6,138 nucleotides of DNA from an uncultured Intrasporangium sp. (GTDB taxonomy: Bacteria > Actinomycetota > Actinomycetes > Actinomycetales > Dermatophilaceae): NCBI GenBank assembly GCA_937873285.1, contig CALMNV010000017.1:1-6138 (forward strand), written 5' to 3'. Each line of letters begins with the position of its first letter. The stretch's first letter is position 1. A program made the translations under genes and the position numbers. A model generated the notes under the pieces. It saw only the letters and a program-made list of their open reading frames with translations, was not told the DNA's origin and did no database searches. Shown one piece after another: positions 1-6,138 of this stretch.

Positions 1-623
1 TGCATCGGCGCGCCGAGGGTCTTGAGCTCGTCGAGCGTCTTCGGGGCCTGGTAGCCGTACTTGGCGAAGACGCTCTTGCGGTAGAACATCGCCCACGGGT
101 AGTAGGTGCTCGGCACGAAGTACTGCTTGCCGTCGGCTGCGGTCGACGCCTTCTTCAGGGCCTCGCTCATCCCGGTGACGCTCGACCAGACGTCGGAGAC
201 GTCGCCGGCCAGGCCCTTCTCCGCGAAGAACTGCATGCGGTAGCCCGCGAACCACGTGAAGACGTCGTCCGGCGAGCCCTGCAGGTAGTTGTTGATGTTC
301 TCCTGGAACGTGTTGTGGTCGACCGTGTTGACCTTGACCGTCAGACCGGAGTTCGCCTTGGAGAAGGCGTCGACGATGGCCTGCAGCGCGGCCTTGGGCA
401 CCGCGTCGGAGGCATTCGAGCCGAGCGTCACGGTGCCGGTGACCGGGCCGGTCGGCACGCCGGAGGTGCTGGTGCCGCCACTGCCGCACGCGGCCAGCGA
501 GCCGGTCCCGAGCAGGGCGCCGACGCCGAGCGCGCCACGCAGCAGGATCCGCCGGTCAACGCCGCGGACGGACGGGGGGACGAGCCGGGCGAGGTACTCG
601 GCCTCGGTGGTGGGGCGGTTCAT
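1..623 (-). CDS. Sugar ABC transporter substrate-binding lipoprotein (N-terminal part, cut by window edge)
   Basis: Reading the minus strand from the ATG at 623-621 gives 207 intact codons up to the window edge; the C-terminus is missing. Family-1 sugar-binding proteins are usually about 420-450 residues, so about half is present. The N-terminus has a polar stretch, then a twin arginine (R24-R25, context VDRRILLRGA), a hydrophobic segment (about residues 26-45) and a lipobox LAAC with the lipidated Cys at 46. A Gly/Ser/Thr linker (47-58) follows. The mature part starts with VTLGSNASDAVP and contains AIVDAFSKANSGLTVKVNTV and a DVFTWFAGYRMQFFAEKGL segment, typical of extracellular solute-binding proteins for oligosaccharides. 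It would bind sugar outside the membrane and deliver it to two permeases, expected beyond the left edge. It is divergent from the beta-galactosidase operon, which suggests a galactoside ligand, but the ligand cannot be read from sequence. A strong Shine-Dalgarno supports the start. Confidence 0.9.
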   Translation of the reverse strand, partial: MNRPTTEAEYLARLVPPSVRGVDRRILLRGALGVGALLGTGSLAACGSGGTSTSGVPTGPVTGTVTLGSNASDAVPKAALQAIVDAFSKANSGLTVKVNTVDHNTFQENINNYLQGSPDDVFTWFAGYRMQFFAEKGLAGDVSDVWSSVTGMSEALKKASTAADGKQYFVPSTYYPWAMFYRKSVFAKYGYQAPKTLDELKTLGAPM

Positions 624-630
624 GACGGGT

Positions 631-637
631 CTCCTTC
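631..637 (-). promoter_or_regulatory. Ribosome binding site of the substrate-binding protein gene
   Basis: On the minus strand GAAGGAG lies 7 nt before the ATG at 623-621. It is a near-perfect Shine-Dalgarno and fixes the start of the lipoprotein gene. It contrasts with the divergent GH42 gene, which has no comparable site. Confidence 0.8.
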
Positions 638-705
638 GACGCATCAGCGGGGCTGCTCCCGGGGCGGACACACAACTACCACCACAACCGGTCAGCAATG
701 CACAG

Positions 706-735
706 ACAATCGTGGCTCCCTGCGGGCCCTGTCAA
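706..735 (-). promoter_or_regulatory. Candidate sigma70-type promoter for the substrate-binding protein gene
   Basis: On the minus strand a perfect -35 hexamer TTGACA (735-730) is followed after 18 nt by GATTGT (711-706). That -10-like hexamer matches the consensus at the conserved A2, T3 and T6 positions. A start near position 699 would leave a leader of roughly 75 nt before the ATG. The -35 box merges with a CCTGT motif (plus strand 728-732) belonging to the motif cluster of this intergenic region, so repressor binding there could block it. The -10 match is modest; the call is an inference from sequence only. Confidence 0.45.
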
Positions 736-789
736 GGCTTGTGCCCGACCTGTGACCTGTGTCTTGCCTCAACGCCATGTTGGAAAATG

Positions 790-818
790 TTGACACAGGC
801 GGCCACAGCCGCCACCCT
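790..818 (+). promoter_or_regulatory. Possible promoter for the GH42-deoR-galT-galK operon (leaderless model)
   Basis: A perfect TTGACA at 790-795 is followed after 17 nt by CACCCT (813-818), a poor -10 that keeps only A2 and T6. It ends 7 nt before the ATG at 826, so transcription would start at or next to the start codon. That is a leaderless mRNA, common in actinobacteria, and would explain the missing Shine-Dalgarno. An alternative is a -10-like GAAAAT at 783-788 (4 of 6 matches) without a good -35; it would start near 795 and give a leader of about 30 nt made of the hairpin described separately. I cannot decide between them. Confidence 0.3.
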
Positions 819-823
819 GTGTC
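792..823 (+). repeat. Nested inverted repeat just upstream of the GH42 start codon
   Basis: The outer arms GACACA (792-797) and TGTGTC (818-823) pair, as do the inner arms GGCGGC (798-803) and GCCGCC (808-813), around a CACA loop (804-807). A 4-nt bulge (ACCC, 814-817) sits on the 3' side. The structure ends two bases before the ATG at 826. As DNA it overlaps the CCTGTGTC operator-like motifs; if transcribed, it would fold into a 12-bp hairpin occupying the ribosome entry region. Which role applies is not known. Confidence 0.6.
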
Positions 824-825
824 GC

Positions 826-2814
826 ATGCGCCCGTGGCCTACGAAGACGCTCGCCCTCGGCGGCGACTACAACCCGGAGCAGTGGCCCCGGTCCGTCTGG
901 GACGAGGACGTCGAGCTCATGCGACGCGCCGGGATCGCCTTCGCCACCGTGGGCGTCTTCTCGTGGTCCTGGCTGGAGCCGGCCGAGGGCGACTACGAGT
1001 TCGAGTGGCTCGACACCGTGCTGGACCTGCTGCATGCCAGCGGCATCGCGGTCGACCTCGCCACCGCGACGGCCACCCCGCCGCCCTGGCTGTCGAGCGC
1101 ATACCCCGAGATCCTGCCGGTGGACCACGACGGCCACACCCTCTGGCCCGGGAGCCGGCAGACCTGGTGCCCGACCTCCGAGCGCTACCGCGAGCGTGCG
1201 CTCGCCCTCACCGCCCAGCTGGCGCAGCGCTACCACGAGCACCCGGCCCTCGCCCTGTGGCACGTGTCCAACGAGTACGCCTGCCACAACGTGCCCTGCT
1301 ACTGCGACCGGTGCGGCCGCCACTTCCGCACCTGGCTCCAGCGCCGCTACGGCGCCCTCGACGCGCTCAACGACGCGTGGGGCACGGCGTTCTGGAGCCA
1401 GCGCTACACCGCTTGGGACCAGGTCCTGGCGCCGCGGCGCTCGACGACCCTCGCGAACCCCACGCACGTCCTCGACTACCGGCGCTTCTCCTCCGACGCG
1501 CTGCTCGACTTCTACCTCGCCGAGCGTGCGGTGCTCTCGGAGCACTCCCCCGACGTGCCCGTCACGACCAACTTCATGACGCTCTCGCACTTCCGTCACC
1601 TCGACTACCACGCGTGGGCGCCGGTGCAGGACGTCGTCAGCACCGACCACTACATCGTCGGCACCCTGGCCCATCCCCGCGCCGAGCTCGCCTACAGCGG
1701 TGACCTCACCCGGGGTCTCGCCGGCGGCGGGCCCTGGATGCTCATGGAGCACTCGACGAGTGCGGTCAACTGGCAGCCGACCAACCACGCGAAGTGGCCG
1801 GGGCAGACCATCCGCGACGCGCTCTCCCACGTCGCCCGCGGCGCCGACACGATCGGCTGGTTCCAGTGGCGCCAGTCCCGGGCGGGCTCCGAGAAGTTCC
1901 ACAGCGCGGTCGTGCCGCACGCTGGGCCTGACAGTGCCCGGTTCCGCGAGGTCGAGCAGCTCGGTCGCATCGCGGCCCGCCTGGGTGAGCTTGTCGGCAG
2001 CAGAGTCGAGTCCCGGGTCGCGCTGCTGCACGACTACCAGTCGGTCTGGGCGGCCTCCGGGCCCTCGATGCCCTCCGGTGAGCTCGACCCGCTGCTGGCC
2101 GCCGGCACGATCCACCGGCTGCTGCACGACCGGGGCGTCACGTGCGACGTCGTGCATCCGAGCGCCGACCTCACGGCATACGACCTCGTCGTGGTGCCCC
2201 AGCTCTACCTCGTGACCGACGAGCACGCCGCGGCGGTCGCTGCCGCGGCCGAGGACGGCGCGCAGGTGCTCGTCACCTTCTTCTCCGGCATCAGCGACGA
2301 GCACGACCATGTGCGGCTCGGGGGCTACCCGGGCGCGTTCCGAGAGCTGCTCGGCGTGCGGGTCGAGGAGTTCTTCCCGCTCGGGCCGGCGCAGGAGGTG
2401 GCGCTCGGCGCGGGCACGGGGACATGGTGGAGCGAGCACGTCGAGCTCGCCGGCGCCGCGGTCGTGGAGTCGTATGCCGCCGGGCCCCTGGCCGGTCGCC
2501 CGGCGATCACCCGGCGCGAGGTGGGCGCCGGAGCGGCGTGGTATCTGAGCACGCTCGCCGACGACGAGCGGCTCGGCCGGGTCCTCGACGACGTGCTCGC
2601 CGCGGCCGGGGTCGCGCCCGCCGTCCCGGGTCTGCCCCGCGGGGTGGAGGCGACCCGGCGGCGCTCCGACGAGGGCTCCTGGCTCTTCCTGCTCAACCAC
2701 ACCGAGTCGCCGCAGACGGTCGCGGCAGCCGGCTACGACCTCGTCGCCGACGCCTTCGTCGGCGGGACGGTCCGGCTGGATCCCGGCGGGGCCGCCGTCC
2801 TCCGAGAGGGCTGA
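826..2814 (+). CDS. GH42 beta-galactosidase, cytoplasmic
   Basis: This 662-residue protein matches glycoside hydrolase family 42 along its whole length (usual length about 650-700). It hydrolyses terminal beta-galactosyl bonds of lactose or galacto-oligosaccharides. The N-terminal TIM barrel opens with GGDYNPEQWP (12-21). The acid/base Glu is E150 in HVSNEY and the nucleophile is E308 in MLMEHSTSAVNWQPTN. C115, C158, C160 and C163 match the four-Cys zinc site known in some GH42 enzymes. The middle trimerisation (glutamine-amidotransferase-like) domain runs from about 395 to 600, including FFSGISDEHDHVRLGGYPG (485-503), and a small C-terminal beta domain follows. There is no signal peptide, so it should act on imported sugar. 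I chose ATG 826 because homology begins directly after it; an in-frame ATG at 787 would add 13 residues. Neither start has a clear Shine-Dalgarno. It is first in the operon, 1 bp before the regulator gene. The exact natural substrate is undetermined. Confidence 0.95.
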   Translation: MRPWPTKTLALGGDYNPEQWPRSVWDEDVELMRRAGIAFATVGVFSWSWLEPAEGDYEFEWLDTVLDLLHASGIAVDLATATATPPPWLSSAYPEILPVDHDGHTLWPGSRQTWCPTSERYRERALALTAQLAQRYHEHPALALWHVSNEYACHNVPCYCDRCGRHFRTWLQRRYGALDALNDAWGTAFWSQRYTAWDQVLAPRRSTTLANPTHVLDYRRFSSDALLDFYLAERAVLSEHSPDVPVTTNFMTLSHFRHLDYHAWAPVQDVVSTDHYIVGTLAHPRAELAYSGDLTRGLAGGGPWMLMEHSTSAVNWQPTNHAKWPGQTIRDALSHVARGADTIGWFQWRQSRAGSEKFHSAVVPHAGPDSARFREVEQLGRIAARLGELVGSRVESRVALLHDYQSVWAASGPSMPSGELDPLLAAGTIHRLLHDRGVTCDVVHPSADLTAYDLVVVPQLYLVTDEHAAAVAAAAEDGAQVLVTFFSGISDEHDHVRLGGYPGAFRELLGVRVEEFFPLGPAQEVALGAGTGTWWSEHVELAGAAVVESYAAGPLAGRPAITRREVGAGAAWYLSTLADDERLGRVLDDVLAAAGVAPAVPGLPRGVEATRRRSDEGSWLFLLNHTESPQTVAAAGYDLVADAFVGGTVRLDPGGAAVLREG

Positions 2815-2815
2815 G

Positions 2816-3604
2816 GTGCTCGCCAGCCAACGCCGGTCGGTCATCCTCGAGCTGGTCGAGGAGGCCGGGGCCGTCAAGGTCTCCGAGCTCGTCGGCCGGC
2901 TCGGAGTCTCGGACATGACGATCCGCCGCGACATCGAGCGGCTCTCCGGCGAGGGCCTGCTCGAGCGGGTCCACGGCGGCGCCCTCGCGGTCGGCTCCGA
3001 GCGCAGCAGCGAGGAGCCGAGCTTCTCGGACAAGTCGCTGCTGCAGCGGGCCGAGAAGCAGGCCATCGCCCGGGCCGCGGCTGCCCGGGTGGAGCCAGGC
3101 AGCGCGGTCGGCATCTCGGCCGGCACGACGGCCTACGAGCTGGCCCGCGCGGTGGCCGACGTCCCCGGGCTCACCGTCGTGACCAACTCGGTGCCGGTCG
3201 CGCAGCTGCTGCACGACACGGGCGCCTCCGGTCAGACCGTCGTGCTGACCGGGGGGGTGCGCACCCCCTCGGACGCCCTCGTGGGGCCGGTCGCGGTCGC
3301 GTCGCTGCGCTCGCTGCACGTCGACCAGCTCTTCCTCGGCGCCCACGGCGTCGAGGACCGGGCCGGGCTGACCACCCCCAACCTCGTCGAGGCGGAGACC
3401 AACCGCGCGCTCATCGCCTCGGCCCGGCGCGTCGTCGTGCTCGCCGACGCGAGCAAGTGGGGCCGGATCGGCCTCAGCACGTTCGCCGACCTGGCCGACG
3501 TCGACCTGTTCGTCACCGACGACGGGCTCGGTGAGCGCGGCCGGATCGCCTTGCGAGACCTCGTCGGGGCCCTCGAGATCGTCCCCTCGGCGGGAGCCCG
3601 CTGA
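2816..3604 (+). CDS. DeoR-family transcriptional regulator, probable local repressor
   Basis: The 262-residue protein is full length for the DeoR/GlpR family (about 250-260). An N-terminal winged helix-turn-helix (about 5-57) carries the family signature, with VSELVGRLGVSDMTIRRDIE (22-41) and then LLERVHGGA (48-56). The C-terminal sugar-phosphate sensing domain (about 75-235) has the SAGTTAYELA loop (101-110), VVTNSVPVA (121-129), LTGGVR (144-149), LFLGAHGV (172-179) and the DASKWGR motif (211-217). The start is GTG at 2816, with GAGAGG at 2804-2809 six nt upstream, inside the end of the GH42 gene. It lies between the GH42 gene and galT, so it is co-transcribed with the genes it probably controls. 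Family knowledge suggests a phosphorylated sugar, perhaps galactose-1-phosphate or tagatose phosphate, as effector, with binding at the CCTGTGTC cluster upstream of the operon. Both effector and operator are inferences. Confidence 0.92.
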   Translation: MLASQRRSVILELVEEAGAVKVSELVGRLGVSDMTIRRDIERLSGEGLLERVHGGALAVGSERSSEEPSFSDKSLLQRAEKQAIARAAAARVEPGSAVGISAGTTAYELARAVADVPGLTVVTNSVPVAQLLHDTGASGQTVVLTGGVRTPSDALVGPVAVASLRSLHVDQLFLGAHGVEDRAGLTTPNLVEAETNRALIASARRVVVLADASKWGRIGLSTFADLADVDLFVTDDGLGERGRIALRDLVGALEIVPSAGAR

Positions 3605-4811
3605 TGACCACCGACACCGCAGCCAGCCCGCAACCCGGGCCGCGAGCAGGGCCCGCCTCCAGTCCGCTCCCCGCCACCCCGGGCGGACCGCCGCCCGGAT
3701 CCCGGGCGAGGTGGCGGGTCACGTCCCGCCGCCTCGCGGACGGGCGGGAGATCCTCTACGTCGACGAGCCGGGGACGCCGGCGCGCGTCGCCGTGGACGA
3801 GCGTCCCGCCGAGGAGCGCGTCGCCTCCGGCGAGCTGCGCTGGGACGGGCTGACCGGCGACTGGGTCGCCATGGCCGGCCACCGGCACAACCGGGTGCTG
3901 CTGCCGCCGAAGGACGAGTGCCCCCTCTGCCCGCACGGCGTCGGCTCCGCACCCTCGGAGATCCCGGAGGAGGACTACCAGGTCGTCGTCTTCGAGAACC
4001 GCTTCCCGTCCTACTCCCCCGTCTCCAGCGGGCCGCAGCTGCCCGACTTCCGGGGCCTGCTCGGCACCCGGCCGGCCTCCGGGCGCTGCGAGGTCGTCTG
4101 TTTCACCAGCCGTCACGACGCGTCGTTCAAGGACCTGCCCGTCGAGCGGGTGCGGATGGTCATCGACACCTGGGCCGAGCGCACTCTCACCCTCGGCGCC
4201 CGCCCCGACGTCGAGCACGTCTTCTGCTTCGAGAACCGCGGCCCCGAGATCGGGGTCTCACTGCACCACCCGCACGGGCAGATCTACGCCTATCCCTACC
4301 TGCCCGAGCGCACCCGGGCCGTGCTCGCCCGCGCCGAGGCGCACCTCGGCGCCACCGGTCGGCTGCTCGGGGCGGACCTACTGGCCGCCGAACGACAGGA
4401 ACGCATCCGGGTCGTCACCTCCGGGACGCACTGGACGGCATACGTCCCCTTCGCCGCGCGCTGGCCGCTGGAGGTCCACCTCGCCCCGCACCGCGACGTG
4501 CCCGACCTCGCCGCGCTCGACGACGACGAGCGCGACGAGCTGGCTGTGACCTACCGCGACCTGCTGCGGCGGATCGACCGCTTCCACGTGGCCGCGGACG
4601 GCTCGCCCGTGCCGATGCCCTACATCGCCGCCTGGCACCAGGCGCCGGCGAGGGCGGGGCGGGCCGCCTCGCGGCTGCACCTGCAGCTGATGTCGGTGCT
4701 GCGCGCCCCGGGCAAGCTGAAGTACCTCGCCGGCTCGGAGTCGGGGGTGGGCGGCTGGGTCAACGACGTCTCGCCCGAGCAGACCGCTCGGCGGCTGCGG
4801 GAGGTGGCGGA

Positions 4812-4815
<4 letters not shown>
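3604..4815 (+). CDS. galT: Galactose-1-phosphate uridylyltransferase (class I)
   Basis: GalT converts galactose-1-phosphate and UDP-glucose to UDP-galactose and glucose-1-phosphate, the second Leloir step. The 403-residue protein has the zinc CPLC pair (C106, C109), ENRFPSYSP (131-139), CFTSRH with a likely zinc-site His at 171, FENRGPEIGVSLHHPHGQIYAYP (209-231) holding the catalytic His-Pro-His (222-224, nucleophile H224 by analogy with E. coli H166), and a C-terminal LHLQLMSVLRAPGKLKYLAG block (358-377). It is longer than E. coli GalT (348) because of an N-terminal stretch of about 37 residues rich in Pro, Ala, Gly and Ser before conserved sequence. The ATG shares its A with the TGA of the regulator gene (TGATG) and has GGGAG at 3592-3596, 7 nt upstream, so translational coupling is likely. 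I saw no better in-frame start after the extension. The stop overlaps galK by 4 nt. Confidence 0.95.
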
Positions 4816-5996
<1,181 letters not shown>

Positions 5997-6003
5997 CCTG
6001 GGT

Positions 6004-6053
6004 CGCACGCAACTGGCCACTCGACATGAGCGTCGAGTGGCCAGTTCCGTGCG
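6004..6053 (+). terminator. Long inverted repeat after galK, possible transcription terminator
   Basis: The left arm AACTGGCCACTCGAC (6011-6025) and right arm GTCGAGTGGCCAGTT (6032-6046) form a perfect 15-bp stem around a 6-nt loop (ATGAGC). After one C/C mismatch (6010 and 6047) six more pairs follow, CGCACG (6004-6009) with CGTGCG (6048-6053). It starts 7 nt after the galK stop codon. There is no T-run after the stem, so a classical Rho-independent terminator is not shown; GC-rich actinobacteria often have hairpins without a T-tract here. The right arm is also the first unit of a tandem repeat, so termination may not be its only role. Confidence 0.5.
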
Positions 6054-6138
6054 CCTGCCGACGTCGAGTGGCCAGTTCCGTGCGCCTGCCGACGTCGAGT
6101 GGCCAGTTCCGTGCGCCTGCCGACGTCGAGTGGCCAGT
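6031..6138. repeat. Perfect 31-bp tandem repeat, at least 3.5 copies, running off the right edge
   Basis: Units start at 6031, 6062, 6093 and 6124 (the last holds only 15 bases before the window ends). Each unit reads CGTCGAGTGGCCAGT, then TCCGTGCG, then CCTGCCGA, and all visible copies are identical. There is no variable spacer, so this is a direct tandem array and not CRISPR. Bases 2-23 of each unit are the complement of the single inverted arm at 6004-6025, apart from one mismatch. No gene is visible in this stretch. Total length and copy number are unknown because the array is cut. Confidence 0.93.

Larger units (their letters stand above)
728..823. promoter_or_regulatory. Candidate operator cluster: repeated CCTGTGTC motifs in the divergent region
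   Basis: The octamer CCTGTGTC occurs exactly three times here: 756-763 (plus), 792-799 (as GACACAGG) and 816-823 (plus). Two weaker copies are CCTGTCAA at 728-735 and CCTGTGAC at 749-756; the latter forms a tandem 7-mer GACCTGT-GACCTGT at 747-760. The core CCTGT/ACAGG therefore appears five times in 93 bp. The copies at 792-799 and 816-823 make a perfect inverted repeat around the GH42 start region. Copies also touch both divergent -35-like TTGACA boxes (735-730 minus, 790-795 plus). This is the expected layout for an operator controlling both directions. The obvious candidate binder is the DeoR-family protein of the operon, but the sequence does not prove which protein binds. Confidence 0.5.

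Noticed and set aside
747..764. CRP-like site (TGTGACCTGTGTC)
   Set aside because: It has the TGTGA half but no matching TCACA half at the right distance; the tandem CCTGTG reading explains it better.
289..825. Open frame extending the beta-galactosidase 179 codons upstream
   Set aside because: It overlaps the lipoprotein gene on the other strand and has no GH42 similarity; family homology starts just after ATG 826. The frame is open only because of high GC.
787..825. ATG at 787 as an alternative start of the GH42 gene
   Set aside because: It would add 13 residues with no family similarity and has no Shine-Dalgarno; it also lies across the TTGACA box and inverted repeat. Not fully excluded.
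769..3126. Long minus-strand open frame of 785 codons opposite GH42 and the regulator gene
   Set aside because: It is an antisense shadow of two clearly recognised genes; its translation is Arg/Gly/Pro-rich with no recognisable domain.
3531..4811. N-terminal extension of galK in an open frame through galT
   Set aside because: The extension is an Arg/Pro/Ala-rich out-of-frame reading of galT. Galactokinase similarity and a Shine-Dalgarno both support GTG 4812.
6031..6138. CRISPR array
   Set aside because: The 31-bp units abut directly and are identical over their whole length, with no variable spacers and no cas genes in view.

Overview
The window is very GC-rich (roughly 70% or more by eye), with strong G/C third-codon bias, GTG starts and tightly overlapping genes. 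This points to a high-GC actinobacterium. I cannot place it to genus from sequence alone; the gene types would fit Intrasporangiaceae, Cellulomonadaceae or related Micrococcales.

Layout: positions 1-623 carry, on the minus strand, the N-terminal half of a sugar ABC-transporter substrate-binding lipoprotein that runs off the left edge. Positions 624-825 are a divergent intergenic region. It holds a good Shine-Dalgarno and candidate promoter for the minus-strand gene, a -35-like TTGACA facing the other way, and a cluster of CCTGTGTC-type motifs that looks like an operator region. Positions 826-5996 are one plus-strand operon of four genes with 1-bp spacing or 1-4-bp overlaps: a GH42 beta-galactosidase, a DeoR-family regulator, galT and galK. 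Positions 5997-6138 hold a long inverted repeat just after galK, whose right arm is the first unit of a perfect 31-bp tandem repeat that continues past the right edge.

How the genes fit together (inference from families and context): the lipoprotein would capture a galactoside outside the membrane and hand it to permeases encoded beyond the left edge. The GH42 enzyme has no signal peptide, so it would release galactose in the cytoplasm. GalK would phosphorylate galactose, and GalT would exchange galactose-1-phosphate with UDP-glucose to give glucose-1-phosphate and UDP-galactose. GalE, needed to close the Leloir cycle, is not in the window. The DeoR-type protein is the likely local repressor, plausibly sensing a phosphorylated sugar and acting on the divergent region.

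I see no clearly new enzymatic system here; this is a well-formed galactoside-use locus. The least explained parts are the 31-bp tandem repeat with its inverted arm after galK, and the motif cluster plus nested hairpin immediately before the beta-galactosidase start.
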